A DNA stretch of 64,000 bases from positions 84,329,849 through 84,393,848 of the forward strand of contig NC_079501.1 of the NCBI RefSeq assembly GCF_030052815.1, given 5' to 3'. Shown here one piece after another: positions 47,813-59,354 of the stretch; the first letter of the stretch is position 1, and each line of letters begins with the position of its first letter. The notes under the pieces are model-generated. The model had not been told where the DNA came from. It did not search any database and worked only from the letters and a program-made list of their open reading frames with translations. This DNA comes from Hevea brasiliensis. Taxonomy: Eukaryota > Streptophyta > Magnoliopsida > Malpighiales > Euphorbiaceae. The translations under genes and the position numbers were made by a program.

Positions 47813-49348
47813 AAGAGAGCTAATAATTTAAGCTGAGGGCAGGGTGATGTTTGGATAGCAAACAAAAAAAAGAAGATATTCAAAATGAGCGTCAAGCAAA
47901 TATTATAGTCCATCTATTGATATTAAAATTTGAATTAAAATTGTTTGACAGCAACCTCATAATATCAAATACTATTGGTTAAAATCGAATGGCAATTAAA
48001 ATAAGACATTACAAGATTGGAAACAAATATGACCAAAAGAGTGAGAGACAAACTAAAAAGGACAGGGGAAAGGATGCCATGAAGAGATCTGCATAAAACA
48101 TTTCTAAGAAGAGGCATTAGCAGTTTTTCATGTCTAGGAAGAGAAAACATTTCTTTATATTGAAAATGTCCAAAGCTTATGCCATATTGTTTGGTTACTG
48201 TACAATGTCTTCTTGTTTTTGGGATTTTTCTTATTGTTCAAACATTTGCTTTGGCCATTTGATTGGACTTTGTAAACTAGCTCTAGTTGTTGTAGATCTG
48301 CATGCTGCTATAAAGCTTTGTGAACCAGCTCTGGTTATTGCAGATTCACCTCAGTACATAAAATTGGGATCAAAGCAAGAGGTTTGTGCTATATTTTCTT
48401 AGCCTTTCCAATATAAGGTTTTTTTAGATTGATGTTTTCCTGCAATTTATATGTTAAATGGGATGTTAATTACTTTGCTGCTAGGGCTATTTCATTTTGC
48501 AACCAGTGATCTCCTTATGATATACTAATAAATATATATTATATAAACCTTAGGAGTTTGTAATTTCCATGTTTCTTTTATCAAATCGTCATTGTTATAG
48601 AAAGGATTTCAGGACAAAATGAATGAGGAAAAGTAATACCTATAGATGCTTACTTGAATCTAGGAGTTTATGGTGATAATTATCTACTTTACTCTTAGAG
48701 GATTCGAAATAGTGAATACAACTATTATAATTGGTTTTTGCTTGGGGTCTTGATTGCTGTCTGGTTTTGGTCTCTTAGGTTGTGGTCTACTTTGGATTTT
48801 GCTTGGTGTGTGGTCCTTTGTTGTCCTGTTTTTCCCTTTTGTATCTGCAGATTTTTTTTTTCATGTCTCTGCAGCACGTTTTTAGGCTTTGTCTGGTTTT
48901 TGACTTTGTTCAAGTTTTCTATTGCGGGTTTTCTAACTATAGTTTTTTCAATAAAATTTGAAGCTTATAAGAACAAAAAAAATTATACCCTTAATATTCA
49001 GAAAACATATTCAAAATAGTAATATTAAAGGGTAATGTGCCTAGCTTTATTCCAAAAGCCTCAAGAATTAGATCTAAGTTTTCAGAAATAATGAGCAAAT
49101 TCATTAAACAAACTGGAACTTATTACTTCATGTCACAGTTCAAAATTTGTATTTAATTAGAAATCCCAATAAATATTTTTAATTAAGTAGAACTAAATTA
49201 AATTATACAAACAGCAATTGCAGCAACAGAAAGGGGATAAGCAAAGTGGGATTAAAGGGTAATGTGCCTAGCTTTATTCCCTGTTTCTATTACACATAAA
49301 GGGTAATATTAAAGGCTATATTTAAGATATTACACATAGATATTAAGG

Positions 49349-49349
<1 letters not shown>

Positions 49350-49423
<74 letters not shown>
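49350..49423. repeat. (AT)n microsatellite
   Basis: About 36 AT units. Confidence 0.95.
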
Positions 49424-49427
<4 letters not shown>

Positions 49428-50029
49428 AAATATGAAATGTATTAACTATAATTAAATATAAAGTTTGGATGCAGAGAATATTTTATTAATAAAATAAAAT
49501 TTTAGGAGTTTAATTGTTTCAAAATACAAGTATTAATTCTCATTATTTCTTCTATTTCTTTTTCTTGAAAACTCTTTTTTTTTATTGAATTTTCACATTC
49601 ATTTTACCTATAATTGAAATCATCTATATATATTGTATTCTTGGGTATATTTTAATATTATTTATGTAGCACCCCAATTTTTGAAGGAAATATTAAATAT
49701 GGTTGTTATTAGGAATAGAAATAAAATTTATAAAGTTTTGGGAAGAAAAATTTAATTTAAACTTGGACTTGAAAGAAAAGTTATAGAAGTTTTGGGGTGG
49801 AAAATAGGATTTTTTGAAAGTTCAATAATCAAAATGAAATTTGTTTAAAACTAGTCAAAATGAAATTTTTTATTATATACTATTTAATCTTTTTGCCTTA
49901 GTGATTGATATATTTACAGAGCAAGAGATTAAAACAAAAAGAAGATAATATTAATAATAATCTAAAAATCTTCAATTATCGTGCATTTTCATGTTTGAAT
50001 ACAAATGCCACTTGAAATTTCTAGCAATG

Positions 50030-50032
<3 letters not shown>

Positions 50033-50089
<57 letters not shown>
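50033..50089. repeat. (TA)n microsatellite
   Basis: About 28 TA units. Confidence 0.95.
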
Positions 50090-50091
<2 letters not shown>

Positions 50092-50256
50092 CTTAAACTT
50101 TTACTCAATAGTTAGTTTAATGTTTTTGACTTCCTATTAATGTCTAGAAGATTTGGGCTTGGACGCTTACATTTGGTGTCAGTTGAGGGAATGATATGTA
50201 TAATCGTTTTAATGGGTGCGGTCCAAAAAAAAATAAAATTATTTTCTTGTTTTTCA

Positions 50257-50257
<1 letters not shown>

Positions 50258-50303
<46 letters not shown>
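50258..50303. repeat. (ATT)n microsatellite
   Basis: About 15 ATT units. Confidence 0.95.
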
Positions 50304-50837
50304 GGTGATGAAATGGTTAAATTATAGTAGAAATATTGAAATTTTGGTTCTTAGTCATAGTAGTCATGTTTAGTAGAACTTGGGTCTTACAATTTAAAAA
50401 TTTTTTTTCATCGCTTTTCTTTTTTGCATTTTTTTTGGCTTTGGTGACTAATTTGGATACTGGTGTTTCCTACAACTTGATGCAAATCACCAGCGTTCTA
50501 AATCTATGGTAAGCATTGAAAATAAAAGCAAGAATAATCAAACAGAGGCTTGATATTTTGACAAGGAGAAAATATACAATCAAATAATTAGCGACTTTTT
50601 GAATAATTGTGATTAAATTTACTTAATTGTACAGACTAATTATTATTAGAGAGGAATCATTTGTTCATATAGTGGAATTGATTTCTTATGCATTGACGTT
50701 TAGCCCCCCCTTGGGCATAGAATATGCATATGCATAGAATATGACAAGTTGATTATCATCATACGCCTAGGAAAATATTTTTGACCAATTGGTGAACATG
50801 AAAGAAAGTTGGCATAATGGGTAGGATATTGTGCAAG

Positions 50838-51912
50838 ATCTTGTGGTCCACCTAAGGAGCCTTGGAATGCTATTGAAGCTCGATATCGTACTCGTTTATG
50901 GAGCGCGATTCAGGTTAACTTCATATGCTTTTTTAGAGTTTCTTGTTTGAAATTTTTTTTTTTATCCTTTAAATCATATCACATTATATTTTATTATATT
51001 CTATGTTAAATTGCCAAATAAGATGAATGAATGATATTGCATAATTAAGAATCAATTTTTAAATTTTATAGGATTACTTTGATGTAAGTCTTGAGAGTCC
51101 AGAAAAATGGAAGAAGCTTAAGGAAATTCAAAAGGTGAAGCCTGACACGGCTAAGATAAAAAAAGCTAAGTTTGAATTCTATTGTTTCTATGAGATGAAA
51201 CTATTATATCACAAATGGAAATACAAGCTACACCTTAAGTATTTGAAGTACTCAAGTGATGATGAACGACTGCAACATGTTCCTGAAGGATTGACTGTGG
51301 ATACTTAGAAGGAAATGTTCAAAGTTTTTGTTAATGAGGACTTTCAGGTACTTTTTAATTACTTTTTCTATTATGGCAAAAAATAAATATTTTTTTAACA
51401 TCAATATCATGTTGGCCTTATGTTCCACCAATACAAATAATAGTGCTAGTCAAAGAATTATTACTTCAACTGATCCCACTCCTTTTGCACAAGTAGAGTA
51501 TGATATGGTAAACTATAAAAAAAAAAAAATACTATTTACTCACAGTTATTTCTTTTCTTTAGTTATATTATGTTATATAATGCATGGTTAATATAATTAA
51601 TACTATAAATGGATGAGGAGATTGGTAAAGTACCATATGCTTATGAAGTCTGGATGGCTACACATGGATTCTTGGATGAGCAAGGCCAAACACAATGGCA
51701 TGATCCAAAATCATCAAGGATATATGTAAGTATTTTGACTATGAAATTATTAATATTTTTAGATTAAATATTCACATATTTAATATTATATTTTGTAGGA
51801 AGAGATGCAAAGGATTGAGAAACAACCAAAAAAAGATAATAAGACTGGTCCTACTCCAGATGATGTCTTAAAAGAGGTGTTTGGCATTAGATCTGGTTAT
51901 GTCCATAGTAAA
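50838..51912 (+). pseudogene. Ptta/En-Spm plant transposase remnant (Transposase_24 type)
   Basis: Pieces appear in the order of this plant transposase family and are separated by introns with fair splice sites. Exon about 50838-50912: PWNAIEARYRTRLWSAIQ, then GT. Exon 51072-51347: DYFDVSLESPEKWKKLKEI, then HVPEGLTVDT, then KEMFKVFVNEDFQ, with acceptor ATAG and donor CAG|GTAC. Exon to 51507: SASQRIITSTDPTPFAQVEY. Exon about 51611-51726: AYEVWMATHG, DEQGQTQWHDPKS. Exon from 51799: EEMQRIEKQPKK, PDDVLKEVFGIRSGYVHSK, where E4 cuts it. A TAG at 51306-51308 replaces the Trp usual after the DT/ED pair. The family cuts or regulates movement of CACTA-type elements; catalytic residues cannot be judged here. 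The splice sites were placed by eye. Confidence 0.7.
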
Positions 51913-52943
51913 TGTAACACCCTCCCTGTAGTAATTCCGTACATTCTACTGTTTCGGTGACCAGCATCAGTCCGGACAGCTAGAACGTCTGGAAAAATAT
52001 TTAAACTAAAGTGAGGAACCATAATTAACTCAAATATTAATAAGAAAAATTTAGGAAAAATTTTAGAAATAAAATACAACCAAGTTAAATGAGCCGGTGC
52101 CGTAGCGATGGGTAACCTAGTGGGAAGTTGCGGTTCTCGTAATTAGGAGCCCTAGACCTGGGGAAAAATTCATAAAATAATTTTTGAGACTCCAGAGAAG
52201 GGTCATTGAGGTTTCTATGGCATTAGAATGCCAAGGAAATGCTTAGAAAATTTTTTCAAATAGTACAGACGATTTTGGCTCAATAAGCCAAACGGAGGGC
52301 ATTTTGGTCATTTCTTCTTTAGAGATGATTTTTGGCCGACTTGTCCAGTTAAGTAAATAATTATTATGATATAAAATATGAATAAATATTGCTACAAATT
52401 AAATTGAAATTGAGTAGAAAAGAAAAAAAAAAGAAAATAAATTAAATAAGAAATTATGACATCACATAATGTCATTAGTGTGCCTCTACCCAATCACATG
52501 GTGACACATGGCTATAACTCACTTAAAATGAGTTAAATGGGCAGAAATGAAAGAAAAAAAAATCAGTTTTCTTTTTACTTTCTTCTTCCATCCGTAGCTC
52601 TCCTAACCCTTACCACCATTAAAGCTTATCCAAGCTTTATAACCCACCCAAATCTCACTTGAAACCCTAAGTCCACTTCAACAAAATTTGTCTCTACATC
52701 TTGAGCAAGTGTTTGGCTGCCAAGAAAGCCAAAGAAAGTGAAGGAATTTTGGGTGGAAAAATTTTGCTCAAAAGGTTAGTGACCAATCTCTCTTCCTTTC
52801 TTTCAATATAGGTTTAAGGACTTGATTGAGCTTAAAAAATTGTAAGGAATTGGAAAGAAAACTATAAGTATGCACTCTTCAAAATTTTGGTAGCCTAGAG
52901 TATGTTAGGATTTCATTGATTATATTTTATAATTGTCCATGGC
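51913..52943 (+). mobile_element. E4 LTR, left part
   Basis: Starts TGTAACACCCTCCC and has the clade head including the CTG/CCGGACAG palindrome region. It is inserted in the CACTA transposase and is itself interrupted at 52944 by E3. The left target-site bases are GTAAA; the right side is outside the window. Confidence 0.8.
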
Positions 52944-55900
52944 TGTCACACCCTACCCCTCTATAAGGCATAATATGATCCCGTAGTATACCTAATGAAT
53001 TATCAACTTCGTCTACTGATAACCCATTATTCATACTTCTTTTTACAGTGATGAGCACTATTTCCAGGTATTAAAAAATTTTTTGAACTGAAGTGAAACA
53101 GCTAACACATTTGAAGAATTAACAATTTCTGTAAAAATTTTGGCAGAGTGCCATCTGTATTTTGAATAAAACAGTTCTTCAAAAACCTGTAAAAAGCACT
53201 TCAAATATATTTCTCAATATCAAACTCCAACATTTAATCAACACAATATATTTCTCAACATTTGTCAACTCAAATCCACAATAATTTTTCAGTGTTTTCA
53301 AAGACTGAGATAAAAGAAATATATCACAATATTTACAAACCAAAATAATTTATAAATTTATTTTACAACTTCAATGTATAATTTTAATTTTCAACTGCTC
53401 AAAACCAAGAACACTATATATATACAGTGAACATACATTACAATACAAAATGCAAAATATGGTATACTCAATATACCCGATGAACTCTCAATATAGCATT
53501 AGCAGCCTAGTCTCACGCTCATAGTCTGTCTACCAAATGACAAAGAATGAAAGCTATCACGAGTAAAATTTACTCAGTGGTGCATAATAACAATTTGAAA
53601 TGCGATATATAAATCTTTTATTGACAATTCACAAATCAAATAATTCACAATTCCATTTCACAATTTACAAAGTTCATATAGCACAAATTTGATCAAACAA
53701 TTGAGTAACACAGTTTTGCCAATCAATAACACCATTTGATCAAATAACTGAATAATACAGTTTTTCCAATCAATAACACTATTTAGGCCATGACACAATT
53801 TTTCCGCGCATGCTGTGTTGTACACCACGACAAGACACACTCACCCCAATAATCGAAATCAATGAGGGAGGAAGCTAGCTAAATAATGAGTACTCATCCA
53901 CACTCACCTCAGACTGGCAAGTCAAAGAGGGAGGAACATAATCACACTCACCCCAGACTAATAAGTCAAAGAGGGAGGAATATAATAATAGTGTCATGTC
54001 AAATGTGAATAAAAACAATTCTAAATTACAATATTTCATACAATTCCCAAATCCCATTTTATCTCAAAATTTCCAATTGCAAAGTAGGCAACACAATAAT
54101 TTCCAAATAAGATTCTCAAAGCCAAAATAATAAAAAATTATTCATAACTCATTTCTCCAAATAAATTTTCTAGTACAAGCAGTGAATATAAAAGTATTGT
54201 GCATAGACACAATTTAAAACTATAATATTCAAATAAATTTTTAAGTAGAAAATAAGAAATCAAAATTATTGTGCACAAACACAATTTAAAACAATAACAT
54301 ACGAATAATCATAATTTATTTCAATTGAAAAATTCAAAAGAAATAACTATTGTGCAAAAACCTCTGATAACTATCTCTTAGCTCTAACTCAGTGTTTCCT
54401 TCCCTTTTTCTGAGTCTTTGCTAACTGAAACACACAATTTGAAGTGTTTCAATACTCATTTAAACCGTCTCTAACAATAAGGCTTAATACTTAATTTATT
54501 GAATTCTATCATTTCCTTAGTCAACCTAAGATGTTGAACCTCGATGCAGTCTAGGTGAATTAGGTTTTAATATTACCAATATGTCACATTTTATAGCCTT
54601 TTAGTGTTGGTACATGTTATCCAATTCATTTCCATGTATAGTGCATTTTATTGCAATTTGTCGGATTTCGGTATACTAATTTGACCTAACCAGATGACCT
54701 AGTTCCCTCTGTTTTTGGGTTTCAGTCAAAACTACAAACTTGTAGGTCTATGTCTTATTGCACGCGGGGCAAAATTTCAGGTGATTCTGAGTTTACTAGA
54801 CCAAGTTAAGGTCATTTTACTATTGCTGGTCAGAATGTACCAAAATGGTCACTTTAGGTCATTTTTAGGTCACTTTTGGTTCGGCCAGTTTTTGGACCCG
54901 AATTTGTGCAAGCTATTTGACTTGCTTAAGGCCATTTATGGGTTTTGCTGTCTTCATAAGACTTGTAGATATATGTCTCAAATATTCATGGTAAAAATTT
55001 CAGGCCAATTGGACTTGTTTTGAGTGAGTTATGGCCAAAACACTAACTGCTGCCCAAATGGTCAACTTTCAGGCCTTAAATGCACTAATCCGGATTTGGT
55101 TATTTTTCAAGTTACCTTCCAAGCAGAATTTTGGTAAGCTTCCTTCATGAAAGTTGGCACATTTTGTGCCTAGTTTCACCTTCAATTGGTCTCATATCAA
55201 TTGGAGTCACACACTTAAGGTTCTAAGCCAAAACACACACTGCCCTGCTAGTCATTGTTCATCACTCATCAAATACACATCATATGCCTACTAAGTTAAC
55301 TCTTAAATGTCATTTCTGTTTTGTACCTTAACATAAACACATTTAACAACTCATTTTTGGTCATTTTGGCAGCTTGTAACCACACTCAATATGCACATTA
55401 TAGTACAGAATTTATCAAGTCCAAATTACACACAATTTAACTACATAATATAGCTCATTTACATGTCCAAACTCAAACTCTTATACACATATACATGCTG
55501 CCATAACAAGCACTATAATTCAACAATATAATTCCACAAACCAAACCATGAAGCAACATATTTTGGTCCACACTTCAAATTGCCGAATTGTAATCTTCTT
55601 CAATTAGCTTTCCAAGCTTCCAAAGTCAAGTGTACATTCACATATACATTTAGTATACATCACCCAATTTATTCCTACACACATAAACACTTCATCAACA
55701 CTTTAATCTACCATTTACATGCAAAGATAAACTGCCCTTATTGAAGTTCCATGGCTGCCAAAAATGTACCTCTCCCTTAACTCATCAAACTTCAAAAATC
55801 CTTCCATAATTCAACTACTCATAACATCCACACAAAGTTTAATGAAACAAGTATAAAAAATACATACTTACCACCTTTGAAACTCTTCTAAACCTTAACT

Positions 55901-56753
55901 AAACTTGATTTTCTTGCTGCCTATCTACTGCCCAAGTGGTGTAGAATAATTTTTGTGAAGGAATCAAGTGGAAAAATGGCTTGGATCATGGGAGAATGGA
56001 GCTTGCATGGAGCTTGGAAAGGTTTTGGCCATGGAGGTTTCTCTCACTTTAATTTCGGCTAGTTGTCTTAAAGGTTGAAGATGATGGATTATTTCTATCC
56101 AAATGAAGGTTAATGGTCCACTTAAGGGAGTTAGTGGACCACTTAGTGGAGATTTAATGTTTGTTTATTCTTAAATTCCCAAATTCCACATTTAACTCCT
56201 ATCTTTTGCTATTTAAACTATGTACCATCAATTTAATTTTTCATGAAATTTTCCAAGTGTAATATCATTTATTTTTAATGGACATTTAGGTTAAAAGATA
56301 ACTCAGCATGTCAAATGACCACAGTGCCCCTGTTCGGGTTGCATTCCCGATTTTTCGGTAACACCGAGTTTTGTCATTTTCTCGATTTCTTACATTTTTT
56401 TGTACTAATTAATTAATTTTTCTTTGATATTTCTAATGATATTTATACTTCAATAGACATTTATTTAAGTCCTAAAAATATTTTCCAGGGTTCCCCGCGG
56501 TCCAGGGCTAGTCAACGGTCCACGCTGCAACTTCCCAGTGTGGTCACCCATCGCTAGGGTTCTCGACTCATTTAACTTGGTTACATTTCATTGCTATTAT
56601 TTTTTCCTTGTTTTTCTTGTATTTTCTTTTCTTGTATTTCATTATTTTATGTCTCCTCACTCATATATAAGTGTAGTTCTAGGCATCCTAGCTGTTCGGA
56701 CAATACTGGTCACCAGAATAGTAGAACGCACTACCGAACATAGGGGTGTTACA
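52944..56753 (-). repeat. E3 3' LTR
   Basis: On the minus strand it starts TGTAACACCCCTATG at 56753 and ends GTAGGGTGTGACA at 52944. A 47-bp tandem unit occurs twice at 53691-53784. Confidence 0.9.
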
Positions 56754-56768
56754 ATTCTCCCCCCCTTA
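56754..56768 (-). other. E3 polypurine tract
   Basis: Minus strand AAGGGGGGGAGAAT directly before the LTR start. Just upstream (minus strand, about 56774-56794) is an AATTTCG ... CGAAATTT inverted repeat like that of E2. Confidence 0.85.
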
Positions 56769-57806
56769 AAATAAATTTCGTTCACGAAATTTTACCCAAT
56801 AGCCATCTTACAATAGTCATACGTTTATTTTCTCCTTTCTATATGATCGTATAATCTTCTTTCCCTCGAATTTGTATAAGACTTTTAACAATCTAATACA
56901 ACTTTTAATTTGTTTGTATAACACCAATCTTCTCTTACTATTGTGCTGTCCAATATTTCAGTTCATGTTCCTTCTTGAATGACCCTTGAGGTCATGTTAG
57001 AATGATTTATCTAGTCATTGGTCCTCTGACCATTCTAGTCATTGGTCCTCTGACCATTCTAGTCAATAGTTTTCCTCACATTCGTAACATTTCTTTGTTA
57101 TATCTGAACCAACTGTTCAAATTTTTACTTCCACAATTCTTTTTATCTATTAATATTCTATAACTTACTTCCTTTTGTACTAAACTATAACCTTTTGATT
57201 TTCTAACTTTTGAGTTTTAAATCCCTAAGTGGGATTTTCAAACTTATTTCTAATAATTAAATTCTGTCCTAGCATAACTATACCAAAACAAATGCCGTTG
57301 GCAACTATTCTCATCTTGGTGTACTATCGAGTAGTACGTAGCTCTTACACAATAATCTCAAGTTAGTACTGTAATCTGTAGCTTACAGTATAAATATGAA
57401 GAACATTGCATAATTACTATGATACATGCCAATAGATCAAATTTTCCTATATTTTATCCTTTTCAAATTTACTGATATTCTAATCTTATTCTGATTATAA
57501 TATCCATTAACAATTACTAACAGTAGCATCCTTACCCTCATCTAGAGCAATTCTATTATTGTAACTTACTTTTACATCCTATTGCCTTACATTAAGTAGG
57601 CTTGCCGTTTAGCTTTATAATTTATGGTGTGTTAGAAAATACTTTTCGCCGATAAACTCTTTCAAAACTAATTTCACTTATTATCATAATCCTTATCTTA
57701 AAGGACTAATCACTAATGAATCAAAATTTATTCCCCTGTAAAGGAATAACAACAGAACATATAGTTCTAACACTAACATAAAAGTATGCAGACTCCAAGT
57801 CAAACA

Positions 57807-57869
<63 letters not shown>
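56769..57869 (-). other. E3 interior downstream of gag
   Basis: No pol. It is AT-rich and contains a (TA)n tract at 57811-57868 right after the gag stop, and a perfect 24-bp tandem duplication at 57010-57057. Confidence 0.6.
57811..57868. repeat. (TA)n microsatellite at the end of E3 gag
   Basis: About 29 TA units, separating the truncated gag/protease frame from the non-coding interior. Confidence 0.95.
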
Positions 57870-57870
<1 letters not shown>

Positions 57871-59164
57871 TAGTTTCTAATTGAGAAAGTACCAGCAACA
57901 ATGTCAAAAGTCTCAGCCACTTCTCTCTGCCATATAGCGTATACTCCATCTGAAGCATCACCCTGTTCTGGCTGATTCACAGTACTCTGACTTCTAGGTG
58001 TACTACCCCTACCTCTACCTCTGCTTCTACTAACTGATGGTGAACTCTTTGGGATAGAAACTTAGGTTGATCCCTTTGGTGTAGTAAATGATCCAGAACG
58101 CCATTGATTTACACAATCCCTAGCAAAATGACCAGTCTCTCCACAGTTAAAACATGCTCCTACGGCTCTATAACATACCCCACTATGTGGTTTGCCACAA
58201 GTTTCACAAAATCGATCTGACAGCGCATTTCTGGGTTTCTACTGAGTTTGCTGATTCGATCGGGGTGGTTTCTGTCCAGAAGATCTATCTCTACCGGACT
58301 TCTTACCACCTCTGTTGTGTCCCCCAAAGTTTTTCCTCTTTCTAGTAGGACCACTGGAACTCTGTTCTACTGACTTTCCCTCTTTTTCTATCTTCTCTGA
58401 TTTCTTTTTCTTGGGGCCGCTTCAGATTCAATTCTTTCTAATTCCAGTGCTTAAGAAATAAGTTCAGAGAAGTTGTTATGTTTGAATCCGACCACTTGTA
58501 ATCTGATACTAGGCTTCAAGCCGGTTTTAAACCTCTTACATCTCTCCCTACTGGTAGAGAGTAGCCTTACTGCATAATGGCTCAGGCGAGAAAATTCCCT
58601 TTCATATTCAGCCACCGATCTACTCCCCTGTTTCAGACATAGGAACTCTTGTAGCTTCTGGTCCACATAAGCATCAGGGACATATTTTTGTCTGAATTCC
58701 CATAAAAAATCATTCCATGTTAGCACTGAAGGTTCTACCAAACTATGGGAAATGGTTTTCTACCAGTCATATGCATCCCCCTGTAGCAGAGACACTGAAT
58801 ATTCAAATAGGAGCTCCTCTGTGCAGTGCAATTTCTTGAACACCCTATCCATTCTCTCTAACCACTGTTCTGCCTCTAGAGGTTCTACTGTCCCCTTGAA
58901 CTCAATAGCCCCATATTTCATCAATTTGTCATACTGCCTAGCAGAAGACTGTGATTGTACCACTGGTGCCTGTATTGGGACTTGAGTAGGCACATTACCA
59001 ACCATCTGTTGGAACTTTGCAGCCATCTGCTGAGCGAACTGAGCAGGAAACTGCAGTACTGAGGGGGCTAGTGCGGCTGATCCACTGACATTGTGTAGGG
59101 CTGGGGCATCCCCCTGTACCTCAGCCTCTATCGATTGATCGACTGAACGATCACCCTCTTCCAT
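57870..59164 (-). pseudogene. gag of E3
   Basis: Starts at ATG 59164 (MEEGDRSVDQSIEAE). Order: acidic N-terminus; Gln/Ala/Pro-rich stretch; the retrotransposon gag domain (AEQWLERMDRVFKKLHC, DAYDW, FRQKYVPDAYV, EYEREFSRLSHYAVRL; about 58920-58470); a basic linker; two Cys-rich motifs, CETCGKPHSGVC and the zinc knuckle CFNCGETGHFARDC (about 58100-58208); an RGRGRG run; and the start of a protease domain (TFDIVAGTFSIRN), ending at TAA 57870-57872. Defects are TAG at about 58757 (a Trp codon in related gags), TAA near 58450, a one-base frameshift in an A-rich stretch near 58410, and further TAGs. Gag would build the particle that carries element RNA. It aligns in outline with E2 gag but is clearly a different family. 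Confidence 0.87.
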
Positions 59165-59334
59165 AGTCAATTCGAGGATCTTAGACCTCCTGAATAAATA
59201 ACACAAGGAGATTTCCTCCCGTTAGTGCATATTTATAATGTAATGTACTGTATGTATCAAATAATGACATTGAGCAGCTGTACTATGAGGAAAGAATATT
59301 CAAATTATAGGTGAAAACAGAATTTAAAAACTTT

Positions 59335-59346
59335 GCTCTGATACCA
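59335..59346 (-). other. E3 primer-binding site
   Basis: An exact TGGTATCAGAGC on the minus strand, 8 bases after the 5' LTR. Confidence 0.9.
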
Positions 59347-59354
59347 CTTAAACA

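Larger units (their letters stand above)
47818..50837. other. CACTA interior without recognised gene
   Basis: Short frames exist (for example 48166-48402 with KMSKAYAILFGYCTM ... VIADSPQYIKLG) but none was recognised. At 48730-48985 a T/G-rich stretch with AATAAA followed by an A run looks like the 3' tail of a retroposed sequence, without a proven target duplication. Microsatellites lie at 49350-49423, 50033-50089 and 50258-50303. Confidence 0.45.
45640..51912 (+). mobile_element. CACTA (En/Spm) transposon, left part
   Basis: The left end reads CACTACAAAAAAAG, the standard CACTA terminus. It is followed over about 260 bp by subterminal motifs in both orientations (GGGGACAA, GGGACGAA, TTTGTCCCTAATT, TTCGTCCCTGA, GGAGACGAC). 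Inside are a pyrimidine-rich leader-like stretch (46560-46920), a TRIM insertion and, near the right, a Ptta/En-Spm-type transposase remnant in the same orientation. E4 cuts it at 51913; the right end is outside the window. Confidence 0.78.

Noticed and set aside
58752..59206. Plus-strand ORF opposite E3 gag as a second antisense gene
   Set aside because: A shadow of the gag frame; no start context or domain, and nothing comparable to the E1 antisense ORF.
59335..59346. Initiator-tRNA primer site as a sign of an integrated pararetrovirus
   Set aside because: Long LTRs, a 5-bp target duplication and Ty3/gypsy gag explain it; no movement protein or virus-type genes seen.
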